In this document: one piece after another, positions 49,093 through 61,086 of the stretch
Layout of the letters: each line of letters opens with the position of its first letter
How positions within the stretch are numbered: the stretch's first letter is position 1
DNA from: Tomocerus qinae
Lineage: Eukaryota; Arthropoda; Collembola; Entomobryomorpha; Tomoceridae
NCBI GenBank assembly: GCA_020055645.1
Contig: CM034546.1
Location: forward strand, 5,704,001 to 5,768,000
Direction of reading: 5' to 3'
Length of the DNA: 64,000 nucleotides
Notes under the pieces: model-generated
Databases searched by the model: none
What the model was told of the DNA's origin: nothing
What the model saw: the letters and a program-made list of their open reading frames with translations, nothing else
Translations under genes and position numbers: made by a program

Positions 49093-49755
49093 ACTCTACA
49101 TTCGAGTCGATGCTTTGTCAACACTATGTGTAAATGTCAAAACATCAAAGAAATCTAAATATTAACTTTATTCGTGACTCGTGACATTGGAATGGAGTAC
49201 CTTACAATAAGCTGGAAAATATGTTTCAATAATAAAATTAAGGATCAACATCAATAAGCTATAATATTATGATAATGGGAATATGGGAAAAGAGGTGAAA
49301 CTCATTTTTCTCCATTTTTTTGAACTTTTGCTACCCTTACATTTCCGCATTCATTTTTCTGGTTTCGTAAATAATTAAGATATATTATGAGGAATTTTAT
49401 AAAGTAGCATAGAGTCCAGTCATGGTATCAAAGCGTCTATGAACGTCATTAAAATTGGGTCTTTGAGCAGGATCCTTTTCCCAGCATTCTTGAATAATGG
49501 TGAAGCTGTAATATAACAAAAATGGATGTAAACTGGAACTGTAGTCTGAGTTGATCTTAATACGAAACCTTTTCCTTATTACTGAAAACTAAAAGGTCTC
49601 TTAAAATTCAAAATAAAAATAGATAGATAGTACATTTCGTAGCTGGAAAATTCTGGTAATCCTAAACGAAATCCGTTTGTCAGCATCCTGATAAATTCAT
49701 CATTGTATTCTTGGCCAGGATAAGGCGTCTTTCCCAGTGAAAATATTTCCCACAA

Positions 49756-50003
49756 TGTGAGTTGATTTGGTTTTTTTAAAATTATTCTATGCAGTGTGGT
49801 GTATGGACAAATGTGTACCTAAGGTTACTAGGTTGACTTAAGTGACTAGGTTGACTTAAGTGACTAGGTTGACTTAAGTGACTAGGTTGACTTAAGTGAC
49901 TAGGTTGACTTAAGTGACTAGGTTGACTAAAGTGACTTAAGTGACTAGGTTGACAAAAGTTACTAGGTTGACTAGGTTGACTGACGGTTGACTCGCTAGA
50001 TAT
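49756..50003. repeat. 18-bp minisatellite inserted into a kinase exon
   Basis: Six to eight units of GACTTAAGTGACTAGGTT, plus flanking non-kinase sequence, sit between codons that are adjacent in the paralogous exon at 39963-40174 (GTATGGGC and CACATTGTGG). About nine coding bases are lost and about 245 gained. There is no AG before the resumed coding sequence, so it cannot be a simple intron. Confidence 0.8.
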
Positions 50004-50469
50004 GCCCATACATCCGTAGCTTTGGAGAATTCTGTGAAATTCAAAGACTCCACAGCAAGCCAACGCCAAGGAAGTGGAACCTACAGATATTGCATTATGA
50101 ACATGCAAATAATTGAAAAAATTGGTTGAACCTTAATTTTATGTTTTCCAGTATTACACTTTTGTTCCGAATGTAGTTGGAATATTGATACAAATTCTTC
50201 GACAATCCAAAATCCGATATTTTTGCTGTAAGATTAGCGTCCAGCAAGACATTTCTAGCAGCCAAATCGCCGTGTATGACATTCATGCTGGAAATATATT
50301 TCATTCCGTTTGCTATCTGCAAACTCCAGAGAATCAATGTTGATGTACTTATATGCCCCAAATTTGATTCTCCTATATTTCTGTCAATTTTCGAAGTAGC
50401 AACAATTAGGAGACAATTATATACAGTGTAAAAAATTGAGTGTTCAAGAAAAACATCCTAAACATTGCA

Positions 50470-50662
50470 CAGGGCATGAAAACCTTTTTGTGCCTTTTTG
50501 CTTTTTTGTTATGGCATTCCCTACTTGTTAAGCTGTATTATGACGGAATTTGAGGTTGCTACAAACTTTTTTCACATCAATTTGACCATCTTCTATAATT
50601 AATTTTGCTGGGCAAAAAGGCAACAAAAAGCAAAAAGGACTTTGTGTCTTTTTCATTTCCTG
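50470..50662. mobile_element. Foldback MITE in kinase intron
   Basis: CAGGGCATGAAAACC TTTTTG at one end and AAAAAGGACTTTGTG...TTTCATTTCCTG at the other pair imperfectly. AAAAGGCAA / TTGCCTTTTT-type blocks link it to the AAAAAGG elements. In the intron between the second and third kinase exons. Confidence 0.5.
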
Positions 50663-51179
50663 ACACTGGATGCATTGTTTGCGTGGTACTTACGATGACA
50701 TTTCCACTGGAACATAGTCATTCGCATTAAGGGGAATGAGTATTCCTTTAGAAACTTTATTTGTAAAGTTTTTTCCATTTTTCTTCAAATAGTTCAGAAG
50801 ATCTCCGGACCCACAGTATTCCATTACAACATTCAACTGATCTGTGAATCAAAATATGAATAAGTGTGCCACATTAAAGTGCATCAGTCAAAAGACTGGT
50901 CATCCTGAAACTTATATCTTTCAGCCATAGAATAGTGGCCATCTACCGGGTTGTGTCAACACTTTACTAACAGAAATGCCATGCTATTTATTACTGTGAA
51001 GCTATGGCCTAGCCGATCAGCACACTTGGTTCAAGTCACCTGATCCACTCAGCCAGTCAACACATTTGATTCAACTTGTGGGCAGCGGCTTAGTGGCTTC
51101 AACAAAAACAAAGAATTGTCCAATCTTCTATACCTCACTAACGCCCTCCATTGTGAATCTTGAAAGCTTCATTGAAAGC

Positions 51180-51345
51180 AGTCCTTTTTAACTTTTTAAC
51201 CTTATTTACATGTAAAGTGGAAGTTAATGGGGCAAGTTGCTACATCAAAAAGGTAAAAAGTCAAAAAACGCTGCTTTTTAAAAATCTTACTCCTATTTTT
51301 TTATAAAAAGGCAAAAAAGGTCCTTTTATACTCCCTAGTCAGCAG
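51180..51345. mobile_element. Partial copy of the CAGGGAAC element
   Basis: AGCAGTCCTTTTTAAC, TTACATGTAAAGTG and GGCAAAAAAGGTCC match the right half of the element at 41479-42015 and the element at 60808-61041. Left end missing. In a kinase intron. Confidence 0.7.
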
Positions 51346-54300
51346 TCTAAATTACAGTTAATACTTTTTTGCATTAAATACTTTGAATATGCAATAATAT
51401 AAAATATAATTAATACAATACCATGACAATTTGAAGATAACTGTTGAACAATAAATTTGGCATATACACACAAAGGATGCATACACACAGGGAACAAGTT
51501 TCGGGAGTATAATAATATTATGAATATAGCATATTGGGGTAAAGTCATGTAGTTAAGCATTCGTGTTAGTTAGATTAAGTTATATATTTTTCTATATTCA
51601 TTGTGCATTAGTATAGTATAACTGTGCATTATAATAAAATATTTAAATAGATAGGATGTGAATATTTCTACGTGAGGTAAGTTTTTGAATGCTGATTTGT
51701 TTTAAGCAACGGTTTTAGTAAATATATGCATGTTTCCTAGGTTCTCCTACCAAGACATAGATAGTCAGGTAGTAGTGCGATTATTAGCAAATATTCAATT
51801 TTCTTACTATCATTTAATTCCTGAGTACACGCTCCAATAACTGCGACTATATTTTCATGCTCCTTGAGGAACAACATGACCTTCAACTCGGCCATCGCTG
51901 ATTTTAAGTGCTGTGCATTTGAACCAGCTTTAATTGTTTTAATGGCAACGCAGAGAAAATTTTTGCTTTTTAAGATTCCTTTGAACACAATTCCAAATTC
52001 TCCACTTCCCAAGATGTTACTGAAATCTAAGTGACAAATAATAGATAAAGATTGAAATTCAGTCGATATAGGACTATCATCATAATCATAGGAGATTTAA
52101 TTAACACGACGAAAATTATGTTATGTATATTATACCAATATCAAGATCGCCTACAGAAATTTCTTTGCTGGTGTCATAGGGCAAGTTTTGTGCATTGGTG
52201 TTTGAGACTTCGTTGGACGAAACCAGTTCTGGTTTTCCATTTAAAAAGTATTGTATTTCTTCTGGTGTTAACCGATTAAGTAGGGATTTGCGATACTTGT
52301 TCAAATACAACCAACCACAAAGAAGGAATAACAAGACGAGTACTACACATACGATTCCTACTATCATTGCCGTGATTGGGAAACCGGCTGTGTAGATAAT
52401 ATTTACATTTACAACCCAATATAATTTCCACTATTTATCAAATGCATAAATTAATGAATTATTTGCAATATTTACCAGTAACTTCAATCTTCTCCTTCCC
52501 TAGTATCTCTTCTAAAATAACTCTTTTGTGTACCAAAACCCCTATTCACATATGGATCATAATTATTTAGTGTTTAAATATTGATTTCCATTTCTTACAT
52601 TTTTTAATTAAAAACTTTTTCAAGGTTTTAGCATTTTGTTTTCGCTTTTACTAAATAGTGACATTTTACACTTACCGTTTATCCACCGAATAGGCTTAGC
52701 CAATTTAATTACCGTAAGTTTGCAAGTTACAGCAACAATGTCTCTCGTTGGGACTTTCACGATTGTTGAAACTTTGTATATTGAATCTATAATTTCGCTG
52801 GTGTAGTTTATTAGACTTGCTAAACCAAAATTAAAAAAAAACATGGCAGATAATTTTTACTGTTGCATTGTTTAGAATTAAATACGGTGACTCATAAATG
52901 TAATATATAGATGTACATGATGATATAACATATGGCTTCTCATTCTTAAGCCAAAACCCTAAGACAGGGTGCGAACGAACAAGCATTAAGGGAATTTGAC
53001 ACCGAATTGTGATAAACTCCCCCTCGACAACTTTAGAATCGCTAACAAAAATCTGTGGATAAGGTAAGTCATTGAAAAACTTAATTGCTTCCTCCGATTG
53101 TGGAATGGGAACTGTATTAAACCAAAAATTGTTAAAGGTAATTAAACCTTAAAATCTGTTCAAAAGGGTTGTCAATTCTTACGATGTGAAAATGACTTTT
53201 TTTCAAAGCCATGGGGATACAATATTGTGAAGATTTCTTTTTGGAACCCCACACATCTAAACATCCCAGAAACATTAAGAGGCAGTTGAAATATCACAAT
53301 CTGTTTGCTCGTTGTTGTATTTAGTAGTTGACTCTATTGGCAAAAATAATATTTTGTATCACTGGCCGAAAGAATTGTAAGTCTATAAACTAAGCTCCTA
53401 TATGATGTACCTGTGATGAATAAATCAGAGGAGCTTTCATTAGGCATTCGATATATGTGGAACAGGGAACAAAGTAAAGTTTAGTAGACTCTGGATTTAC
53501 AGTAGAGCAATAACCATACTGTAGCGATAGCATAATACTATATTCATCTTCTATTATTGGAATAGAGTCCCCTAGGTTAAATCGTTTTAAAATCAAAATC
53601 AAAAAATATAAATTAATAAATTGCAATTAAAATAATTTAAGATAATAATGACTTTTTCTTACCAAATGAATTTCTAAACGTGTACGTCCATTGGTGAAGT
53701 GGACTTCCTGATTCATTAACACAGGACACAGTCGAGGTTATATTTTCCCAATTTCTTTCTTTTTCTATTGGAAACTTAATTTCCAACATTGATACATATT
53801 TGTAAAATTCATACGGGGTAAATTTGGAGAGTAATTTTGTGCCATATTTAAAGTTTGTTTCCATCCGAATTTGTTTTACAGATGAACATGAAAATTGTAT
53901 ACTCTGACCAAATCCTACTGTTAAATTCATATTGCCTTCCTTTGGAGAAACATATTTACCTAATCAATCAAAAATAAACTGTTTATTAAAAGAAATTGAA
54001 GGTGATGGATGGTTCAGAATAAATAAACGAAAGTACGCTATGCTATAACCATTTATTAATATCTATAATCCAAATGAATTACTTGGTCTTGGAGAAACAA
54101 CAGTCACAACATAATGATTAGTAATTTCACTTCTCATAGATCTACAGGTAATTACAAAGCCATCCTGCATAGTTATTCCCGTTTGATTTAGGACATCACT
54201 AAAGTCGACACAAAACAACCCGCTACAATATTCACCCGTAGCCAGTGGTAGCAGCTGAAAAAAATTATGAAATTAATTACAAAATGTCTTAAAGGACGAT

Positions 54301-54773
54301 AAAGTCTAAAAAAGCTTAGCCAATCGACGAAAAAGTTAAAAAGTCTAAAAAGCTTAGTCTTACGACAAAAATCGTATTTATTATAAATATATTAGCAACC
54401 ATAATACAGATATATACATAATATTATGTGCCTGCAATAAAGAAATCTTCATGTCATTTTGATATGTATTAAAACTGTTAATATAGTATATTTAAAAGTA
54501 AAAGCAGTTAATATGGTACAATTAGCCATGTTACAAGATTGTTGTTCTCTCCTTGAAATCAGCTACGTGTAATTATTTATTACTTTATAGTAATAATACC
54601 TATGCATGCTTCCCTTAACATGCGTTTACAGTTTAAGAACTTATCGTAACTATTTGTACTTATTATAGAAAACCATAATGAACCTCCAGTTATTGCATAG
54701 TTATTCTGGGTATGGTAATAAGGAAAAGATATGGATTAGCATACACAACGAAAAATGAAGGAACCACCATGAT

Positions 54774-55318
54774 CAGTGTATAAAATTTACCACTTTTTAG
54801 CCTATTTTACCATCACAGTGGAAAAAGTGCACCGAATGGTAAAAATGTATTTAATGGTAAAAATGGTGAATCATAGTTAATAATTAGCAAAGATACACAA
54901 AAAACGTTTTCATGCTCTATTTAACTCTAAAACAATTCAAATTAAGATTTATAATGGAATCTTCACTTACGGTAGTAAAAAATGTGATTTAAACCAAATT
55001 TTTTGCGTACAGCTAACTTTAATGCAATTAGAAAAATTGTTCATTTATTTGGAATTAATTATTCAATAAATAAGAACGATATTCCCCAATTAGTTGACGT
55101 TGTCTTTGTCAATTTTTGACAACAATCGTCAGCTGCAAAGATGTTTTGTGTATTAGCAGCGATTGTTATTCAAAATTCTGTACGAAAAATCAAACTATTT
55201 TTTACCATTTCTTACCAATTATTCCATTTACCACCAATTTTTAGCTAGTGGTAAATAACATTAAATACCATTAAAAACCACCACTACTAGTAAGTGATAA
55301 ATGGTATTTTGTCCACTG
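54774..55318. mobile_element. hAT-like MITE, CAGTGTACAAAAT family, copy 4
   Basis: CAGTGTATAAAATTTACCAC at the left, GGTATTTTGTCCACTG at the right. Flanks match at 5 of 8, so an older insertion. It occupies the intron between the third and fourth Ig-receptor exons. Confidence 0.7.
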
Positions 55319-56116
55319 GCCAAGACATAAAATAATAGAGTGAAACATACGTTTCCGAATCCGTAGTGATTTTCGTATTCCACAATTGCGTCTTTTGGAT
55401 AGGCTTGGGCACATGGCAGAGCCATTATATTGTTGTAACCGGTTTTCAGTTCAGTTTTGAAGTCAAGAAAGTCTTTTTCGAACTTTTGACCATCTTGTAA
55501 AAATGAAAATTCGGCGGAGCTCTCTAATAGAGAAAAAAATATATATTGTATCACAATAAGCAATATTTCGTAAGTATTTCCTTGATTTACCTTTCCCCGC
55601 AAAGATGTACATATAATCGGTGTAGAACTGACTGCCAGTACAACTGTAGTGCCCAGTGATGCTATCGTCAAATTCTTCCAAGGTTATTATAGTAGTATAA
55701 CAATATGGGGTATAAAGACGACTAAACCAAGTAGTGTCAACTACGTGATAACTGACATTCACTTTGCCCACAAAAGCCTGTAATTTTATTTTAATCGATA
55801 TCAAGAAAGATATAATTTATAAAGTAAACAATACTTTTAAGTATACTAAATTAACAATTACCTTTCCAACAGTTACTTCCCAACGTGAGGGATTACGAGC
55901 TGAACAGTTTAATACAACTTTGTTTATTCCGGGTTTCACTCTATAACTGTTTGCAGGGGTGTACGCGTTTTTAGGAAGTATTTCCAATTGATCTAGCGAT
56001 AGCTCAATTTGTTTGTCAAGATTAGTATACGGTTCACATAAACCGTTTTGAAAATTAGAAATAAGGGACGCTAACAGGTAAATAAACAAATGTTTCAATA
56101 TGGATAAGATCAACAT

Positions 56117-57216
56117 TGTCCTTATCAATCCTCATTACACTGATGCTGAAAGAGATATTTACTTCAACAGGTATCACTTTGGTAATATCTTTATATCGGA
56201 TGGGTTGCCAATTTTAATATTTTGAGCTTTATGTACTTATTCAGTATAACGTTTCTATAAAAATGGAAACACAACTGACTTCATTAATGAAATTCTATTT
56301 GATTTTGTAAAATAACATAACATCCAATTGAATGGGTTGCAGTTTATCAGTTGCTTCTATCTAAGAAACAATAACAAACTATCCACATTTAGATTTGGTA
56401 TAGTAGTATAATGTGGCGACTTGTGGTTTTCCTGAATAGCGTAATAACGAATAGTTGAATATTCGGTTTCTGCTGCTGAATAAGGAAATAATGAAAAACA
56501 ATACAACATTTGACTCCAAATATATTTTCAGGACGCCTTCAAGTATGACACTGAAGTTTATCCATTTTGGTTGATATTTTAGTCTATTAGTTTATGGCAT
56601 ACCAAATACCAAAATCATATAATACTATAAACGGGTTATAAAATTAATACAAAATATAGCATAAAACAATAATAATAAATAGGTATCATGGGTTAACACA
56701 TATGGAACATATGTGAGAAAAAGATAAACGCAGTGAACCTGCAATAAAAACAATGGTAATGTTAGGATAGGTTAGTATTTACTTGTTTAGTGCGTAAGTA
56801 GGTATATTGTTTACATGATAGATAAAAATACTCACCAGTGTGTGAACTGCTAACAGCAGGGAGTCACTGGCTCATTAATTATAATGACTACATCGGGTGA
56901 TGTAGAATAAGCAGAATAAGTAATTCAAATGAATGAAGCTTATCTTATAAAAATAGAAGCACCGATAAACTCATATTTTTCAATAATAACACCCGGGTAA
57001 AACCGAATTTAATTATAATAATTTTGGACTTCATTACAACGACAATCGTCGAATAATAAAATGTCGTACTGAATAATCGCCGCACTACAACTTATTAGTT
57101 AGTGCTGTTTGAAAATTACTCAGCAACACAACTATGGAATGGGTTTCCTGTAAAATTTACGTAATGAATTAGCCTTCAATGTGACCTTCATTTTAACCTC
57201 ACACAACTCACAGATA
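56117..57216. other. No gene recognised
   Basis: 5' flank of the Ig-receptor gene; AT-rich, no exon seen. The minus-strand promoter should lie at its left end. Confidence 0.4.
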
Positions 57217-57224
57217 CAGTAGAT

Positions 57225-57712
57225 TAGAGAGTTGCACGGGCTGACTTTTTACGGCCCGTGACCGCCCGTGCCCGTAGCAACTGAGCCCGTGACCGCCCGT
57301 GCCCGTAAATATTTTGCATGTCTAACCCGAGCCCGCCCGTGCCCGTAATGAGTTTGAGAAATCTGCCCGTGGGGGCCCGCGGGTCGAAAATGTGCATACG
57401 TACATACATGCATATATATATTTATATGTATAAGATATGAATATACAGTAAAATATGTACATATATCAAAAATATGGAGTTGTTTTGCAAAAATATATAC
57501 CTGTATATTGAGAATATATTAGGTATATATATAGTTTAATTACCTAGCGGGCTATTACGGGCCCCCGCGGTCATCGTCAATTTAATGTAGCCCGCCCGAG
57601 CCCGCACGTGCCCGTAAACTTTTTTTTAAATAAGGCCCGAACCCGCCCAAACCCGTACGGGCCGGGCCGGGTCGAAACCCGAAAGAGAAACTCGAGCCCG
57701 TGCAACTCTCTA
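57225..57712. mobile_element. hAT-like MITE rich in GCCCGTG
   Basis: Ends TAGAGAGTTGCACGGGC and GTGCAACTCTCTA are inverted repeats. CAGTAGAT flanks both sides exactly (57217-57224 and 57713-57720). The body is full of CCGCCCGTGCCCGTA units near both ends, separated by an AT-rich middle, so it is an island of high GC in AT-rich DNA. Confidence 0.9.
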
Positions 57713-58074
57713 CAGTAGATACACATGCAGTTGAGATTCTCAGTCTCAACTCAACTGCATTACAAGTGTGGGGATAGGGACTTCAGGCTTAGTATTTTTT
57801 ATTGCACACTGCCACAGTGTTTAATGCCTTGTTTGGTCTTCGTCCCTACTTGGTTAAAATAAAACCGCTTTAATTAAGTGCAGTGTTTAATTCATCGATG
57901 TTGTCAGAAGGGAATTGTTGTCTCCGGAGGGTTTATCACATTAAATTGCATTTGTCAACGCAATGGGCATCCTAATGCTCATCAATTTCATCTAAATTAG
58001 TCATTATATTTATTCATTGGTATAATATTATTATAAAAATGGCATATTGGGATAAACCCATGTAGTTAATCATT

Positions 58075-58310
58075 CGTCATTTAAAGCAATTTCTTTCCTG
58101 GTGGATTATGATTAGGACAATTTTTGTGCATTATTGTTTGAGACTTCGTTGGAAATAGTTCTGTTGTTATATTTAAAAAGTATTACATTTCTTTCGTTTT
58201 TAACCGAGTAACTAAAGTAAGGATGTGAGATACCTTCCTCTTTAAAAGTAGCCATGCACAAGAATTGAATAATAACGCAAGTACTGCGAATGCGGGTTCT
58301 TATACAATTG
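58075..58310 (-). pseudogene. Relic of a receptor tyrosine kinase membrane exon
   Basis: The reverse complement aligns with the membrane/juxtamembrane exon at 52136-52387: shared blocks TTGTGCATT, TTTGAGACTTCGTTGGA, TTTAAAAAGTATT and TTAACCGA. Several frameshifting gaps are visible. The flank CATATTGGGATAAACCCATGTAGTTAA matches 51531-51556 as well, so a third copy of the kinase locus once lay here. Confidence 0.75.
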
Positions 58311-58619
58311 TTATCCTATATATTATATAAGTTTTCCATATAACAAGCATAAAAGTGTCTCTAAAGTTTACATGTACGAATGTACATTGCAGATAGCAAA
58401 ACTATCCAATTTTCGACAATAAATTCTTTCAATGTGGCTAGTACTTCTTGCTTTCATCTAGTTGTTTACTTCTTCTGCTTGGCTCTTTAAGTCACCTCTA
58501 GAAAATATTCTAACTCGACGCCAGTCACGAAGCTTGAGAAGTATTATTCGTAGGAGCCTAGTTTCATCATATCTACATATTAAATATTTAGTGTTTTCAA
58601 TATATAGCCTTATAAAGAC

Positions 58620-58896
58620 CATAGGCGTCGGAACGTAATTTATCAAGGGGGGACAAAATGGCTTCTTCAGAAAGGGGGGCTACCAAAATAATAAAATATT
58701 GGTAAAACGAAGACATATTCGCGCGAAGCGCGAAAATTTTTTGGATTTTTAACCTTTTTTGACAAAAAAATCGCCTTTTCTGGTGCTTATGTAATTTTAG
58801 TTTGGATTTTGGGACATTTTTAGGGGGACATGTCCCTCCTGTTCATATTCTAGGGGGGACATTGTCCCCCCTGTCCCCCCGGTTCCGACGCCTATG
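58620..58896. mobile_element. hAT-like MITE, CATAGGCGTCGGAAC family
   Basis: Perfect 15-bp ends CATAGGCGTCGGAAC and GTTCCGACGCCTATG, flanked by ATAAAGAC on both sides (58612-58619 and 58897-58904). Copy A of the duplication has the empty site. Interior carries GGGGGGACA / TGTCCCCC repeats. Confidence 0.92.
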
Positions 58897-59217
58897 ATAA
58901 AGACCAACAGAAATATTATGGAGTTGTGTGTTTAGTAGTCTACTTTGTGTTCGAAAAGAAAAACAAATTATACAACACGGCTAAACTGGCGCCACAAGTA
59001 CACATTGCATGACTTTGCTTCCCTTGTTAGAGAGACGTATATACACAATAATATCACGTATGCTACTTATTGTAGAGTTTTGTTTTAACAGTCGTCATTA
59101 CAGTTGAGGTAATGGTAAACGAAAACAGACAATTTGACATGATTACTTAGGTTAGGATGTATACATTCACTAAAATGGTTCACCTCTGTTATGAATCATT
59201 TCTATGTGTACAATCAG

Positions 59218-59815
59218 CAGTGTACAAAATACCGCTTACCACTTACCAGTGGTAAGCGGTTTTTAATGGTATTTAACGTTAAATACCACTACCTAAAAAG
59301 TAGTGGTAAGTGGTATAAATGGTAAAAATGGTAAAAAATAGTTTCATTTAAATTTCGTGTTTCAATTTTGAATAAAATTCGGTGCCAAAGTATGAAATAG
59401 CTTAACAGATGATCATTGTTGTCACAAATTGATAAGTGTTCATCAATCAGAGTAGGAATCAACCAACGGGGGCGCTAACAACCCTTGCCGATTGAGAAAT
59501 TAATTTTAATTAAATTAGCATCAATTTTAAATGGGCGACACCAAATACAATCTTCCTTTCTTCATTTTTTATAACCTTTGGTGTACAATCAAATAAATAT
59601 GATTAATTTAATTGATTAAGGGGCTAATTGGAAATATTTCATAGAAAATAAAGTTTTAAAACTTATATTTTAGGAAGTCTAGTGTATCTGTACTCAGCTG
59701 TCTAATCAATCGCTAAAATTTACCATTTTTACCATTAAATGCATTTTTACCATTAAGTGCATTTTTACCACTGTGATGGTAAAAAAGGCTAAAAAGTGGT
59801 AAATTTTGTACACTG
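59218..59815. mobile_element. hAT-like MITE, CAGTGTACAAAAT family, copy 5
   Basis: CAGTGTACAAAATACC to TTTTGTACACTG, 598 bp, flanked exactly by ACAATCAG (59210-59217 and 59816-59823). The empty site ACAATCAAGTAACCTGG is present in copy A near 34942. Best preserved member of the family. Confidence 0.93.
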
Positions 59816-60807
59816 ACAATCAGGTAACCTGGTAGCCACATAAATAGAGTGGCAAACGATATTAGTAGTACACAGCCACGACCCTAAATGACACAAAAAC
59901 AAGATATAACATGATATCATGCTTACAATGTAAGAAATAGTTAAGGAAAATATTCATGTATTAGTTGTCTCTTTTCATAGACGTTGAATAAATGGTATTC
60001 TCCTTCTATCGCACAGTTGTAGCAATATTTGTCAGTTGGTAGGGAGATGTCGAAGCCACAGAGTATAACGACCTAGTGTCCTGTGTTTTTCTTGCAACCA
60101 GCACAAATCGCTTATAGTTGCCGCTCCCAGTTTATCTTCTCTCATATTTAACACTGACTGTCTTCTTTGTGGTTAACGAACTTCTTTAGTCTACGGTTAG
60201 TACCCTGTCGCTTAAGTTTATCTGAAACAATCGTCCTGAATTTGAGTTGAATTCTACATTTTAGACAATTCATTTTCACTGTAATATTCACCAGGCAGAC
60301 AACAGACTTTATTTATCTCTTTGATAATCATATAGTATTTACTAATATTCTAATGTACGTTCACTGTCAAAAGTTTGTATTTTATTTTTTACATTAATCT
60401 CTCAGACAACTAAAGCATTGTATTTGGATACAAAAATAATTCGGCTTCAGCTCTACTATCTGAAAATATTATTAGACCCAATATTTGAATGTTTAACGAA
60501 AATTAACTTGCATTTATACAGAATTTACAGTACGAGTACATTTGACGACCAATGAGTCCTTAAGAACTTTGGAAAGTCGCATCAATATACTGCAACACCT
60601 TCTAATTTGTATTTGATGAAAGGGAGTGTAGTTCCCAGCTTACTCTGTTCCGGTAATAAGTGGCAATTGGACATGTACATCGTTTCAATTATTGCTACAA
60701 TAAAAGTATATAGACATAATATATTGTAGATAACTGTGCAGACGAGAGAATAGTACGTTTCACAGCCCGTGTTTCAAACAGAAGTAAATCATTTATATAA
60801 TCTAAAT

Positions 60808-61041
60808 CAGGGAACAAAAAAGGACCTTTTTGCCTTTTTTATAAAAAAGGTAGGAGTAAGATTTTTTAAAAGCAGTCCTCTTTTGCCTTTTTACCTTTTT
60901 TAATGTAGCAGAGTGCCCCATTTACTTCACTTTCACTTTACATGTAAATAAGGTAAAAAAAGGTAAAAAGGACTGCTTTTTTAGAAAAAGTAGTACTGTT
61001 TACCTTTTTTGTAAAAAAAGGAGTACCTTTTTAGTTCCCTG
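60808..61041. mobile_element. hAT-like MITE, CAGGGAACAAAAAAGG family, copy 2
   Basis: CAGGGAACAAAAAAGG to CCTTTTTAGTTCCCTG, 234 bp, flanked exactly by ATCTAAAT (60800-60807 and 61042-61049). Copy A near 36125 lacks it. It ends 45 bp before the start codon of the intact ionotropic receptor. This member has no tandem array, unlike the copy at 41479. Confidence 0.93.
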
Positions 61042-61086
61042 ATCTAAATTAACATCAGCAATTGATATATTTAGTTGTTATTAAAA

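Larger units (their letters stand above)
49397..56116 (-). pseudogene. Ig-domain receptor tyrosine kinase (Pvr/VEGFR-like), kinase lobe broken
   Basis: Exons in reading order: 56116-55862, 55777-55591, 55523-55351, 54254-54083, 53959-53663, 53571-53411, 53333-53183, 53111 to about 52917, 52819-52676, 52541-52476, 52387-52136, 52026-51808, 50841-50694, 50380-50158, 50080-49634, 49505-49397. Signal peptide at 1-30, then several Ig-like domains (ITGHYSC, VTCKL, SIQFSC, GMFRC), one membrane span, and a kinase with [24 protein letters not shown] and DFG. All phases agree up to the exon at 50080. There a tandem repeat replaces the codons after DVWA, giving a stop at 49937. The downstream kinase end is still open. 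It would encode about 928 residues without the C-lobe, so it is either a fresh pseudogene or a kinase-dead receptor. Confidence 0.75.

Noticed and set aside
49782..50108. Minus-strand frame with SQPSHL repeats
   Set aside because: It reads the 18-bp minisatellite in a frame different from the kinase codons on either side.
55261..55671. 136-codon minus-strand frame over the Ig-receptor exons
   Set aside because: Out of phase with the Ig exons and runs through the end of a MITE.
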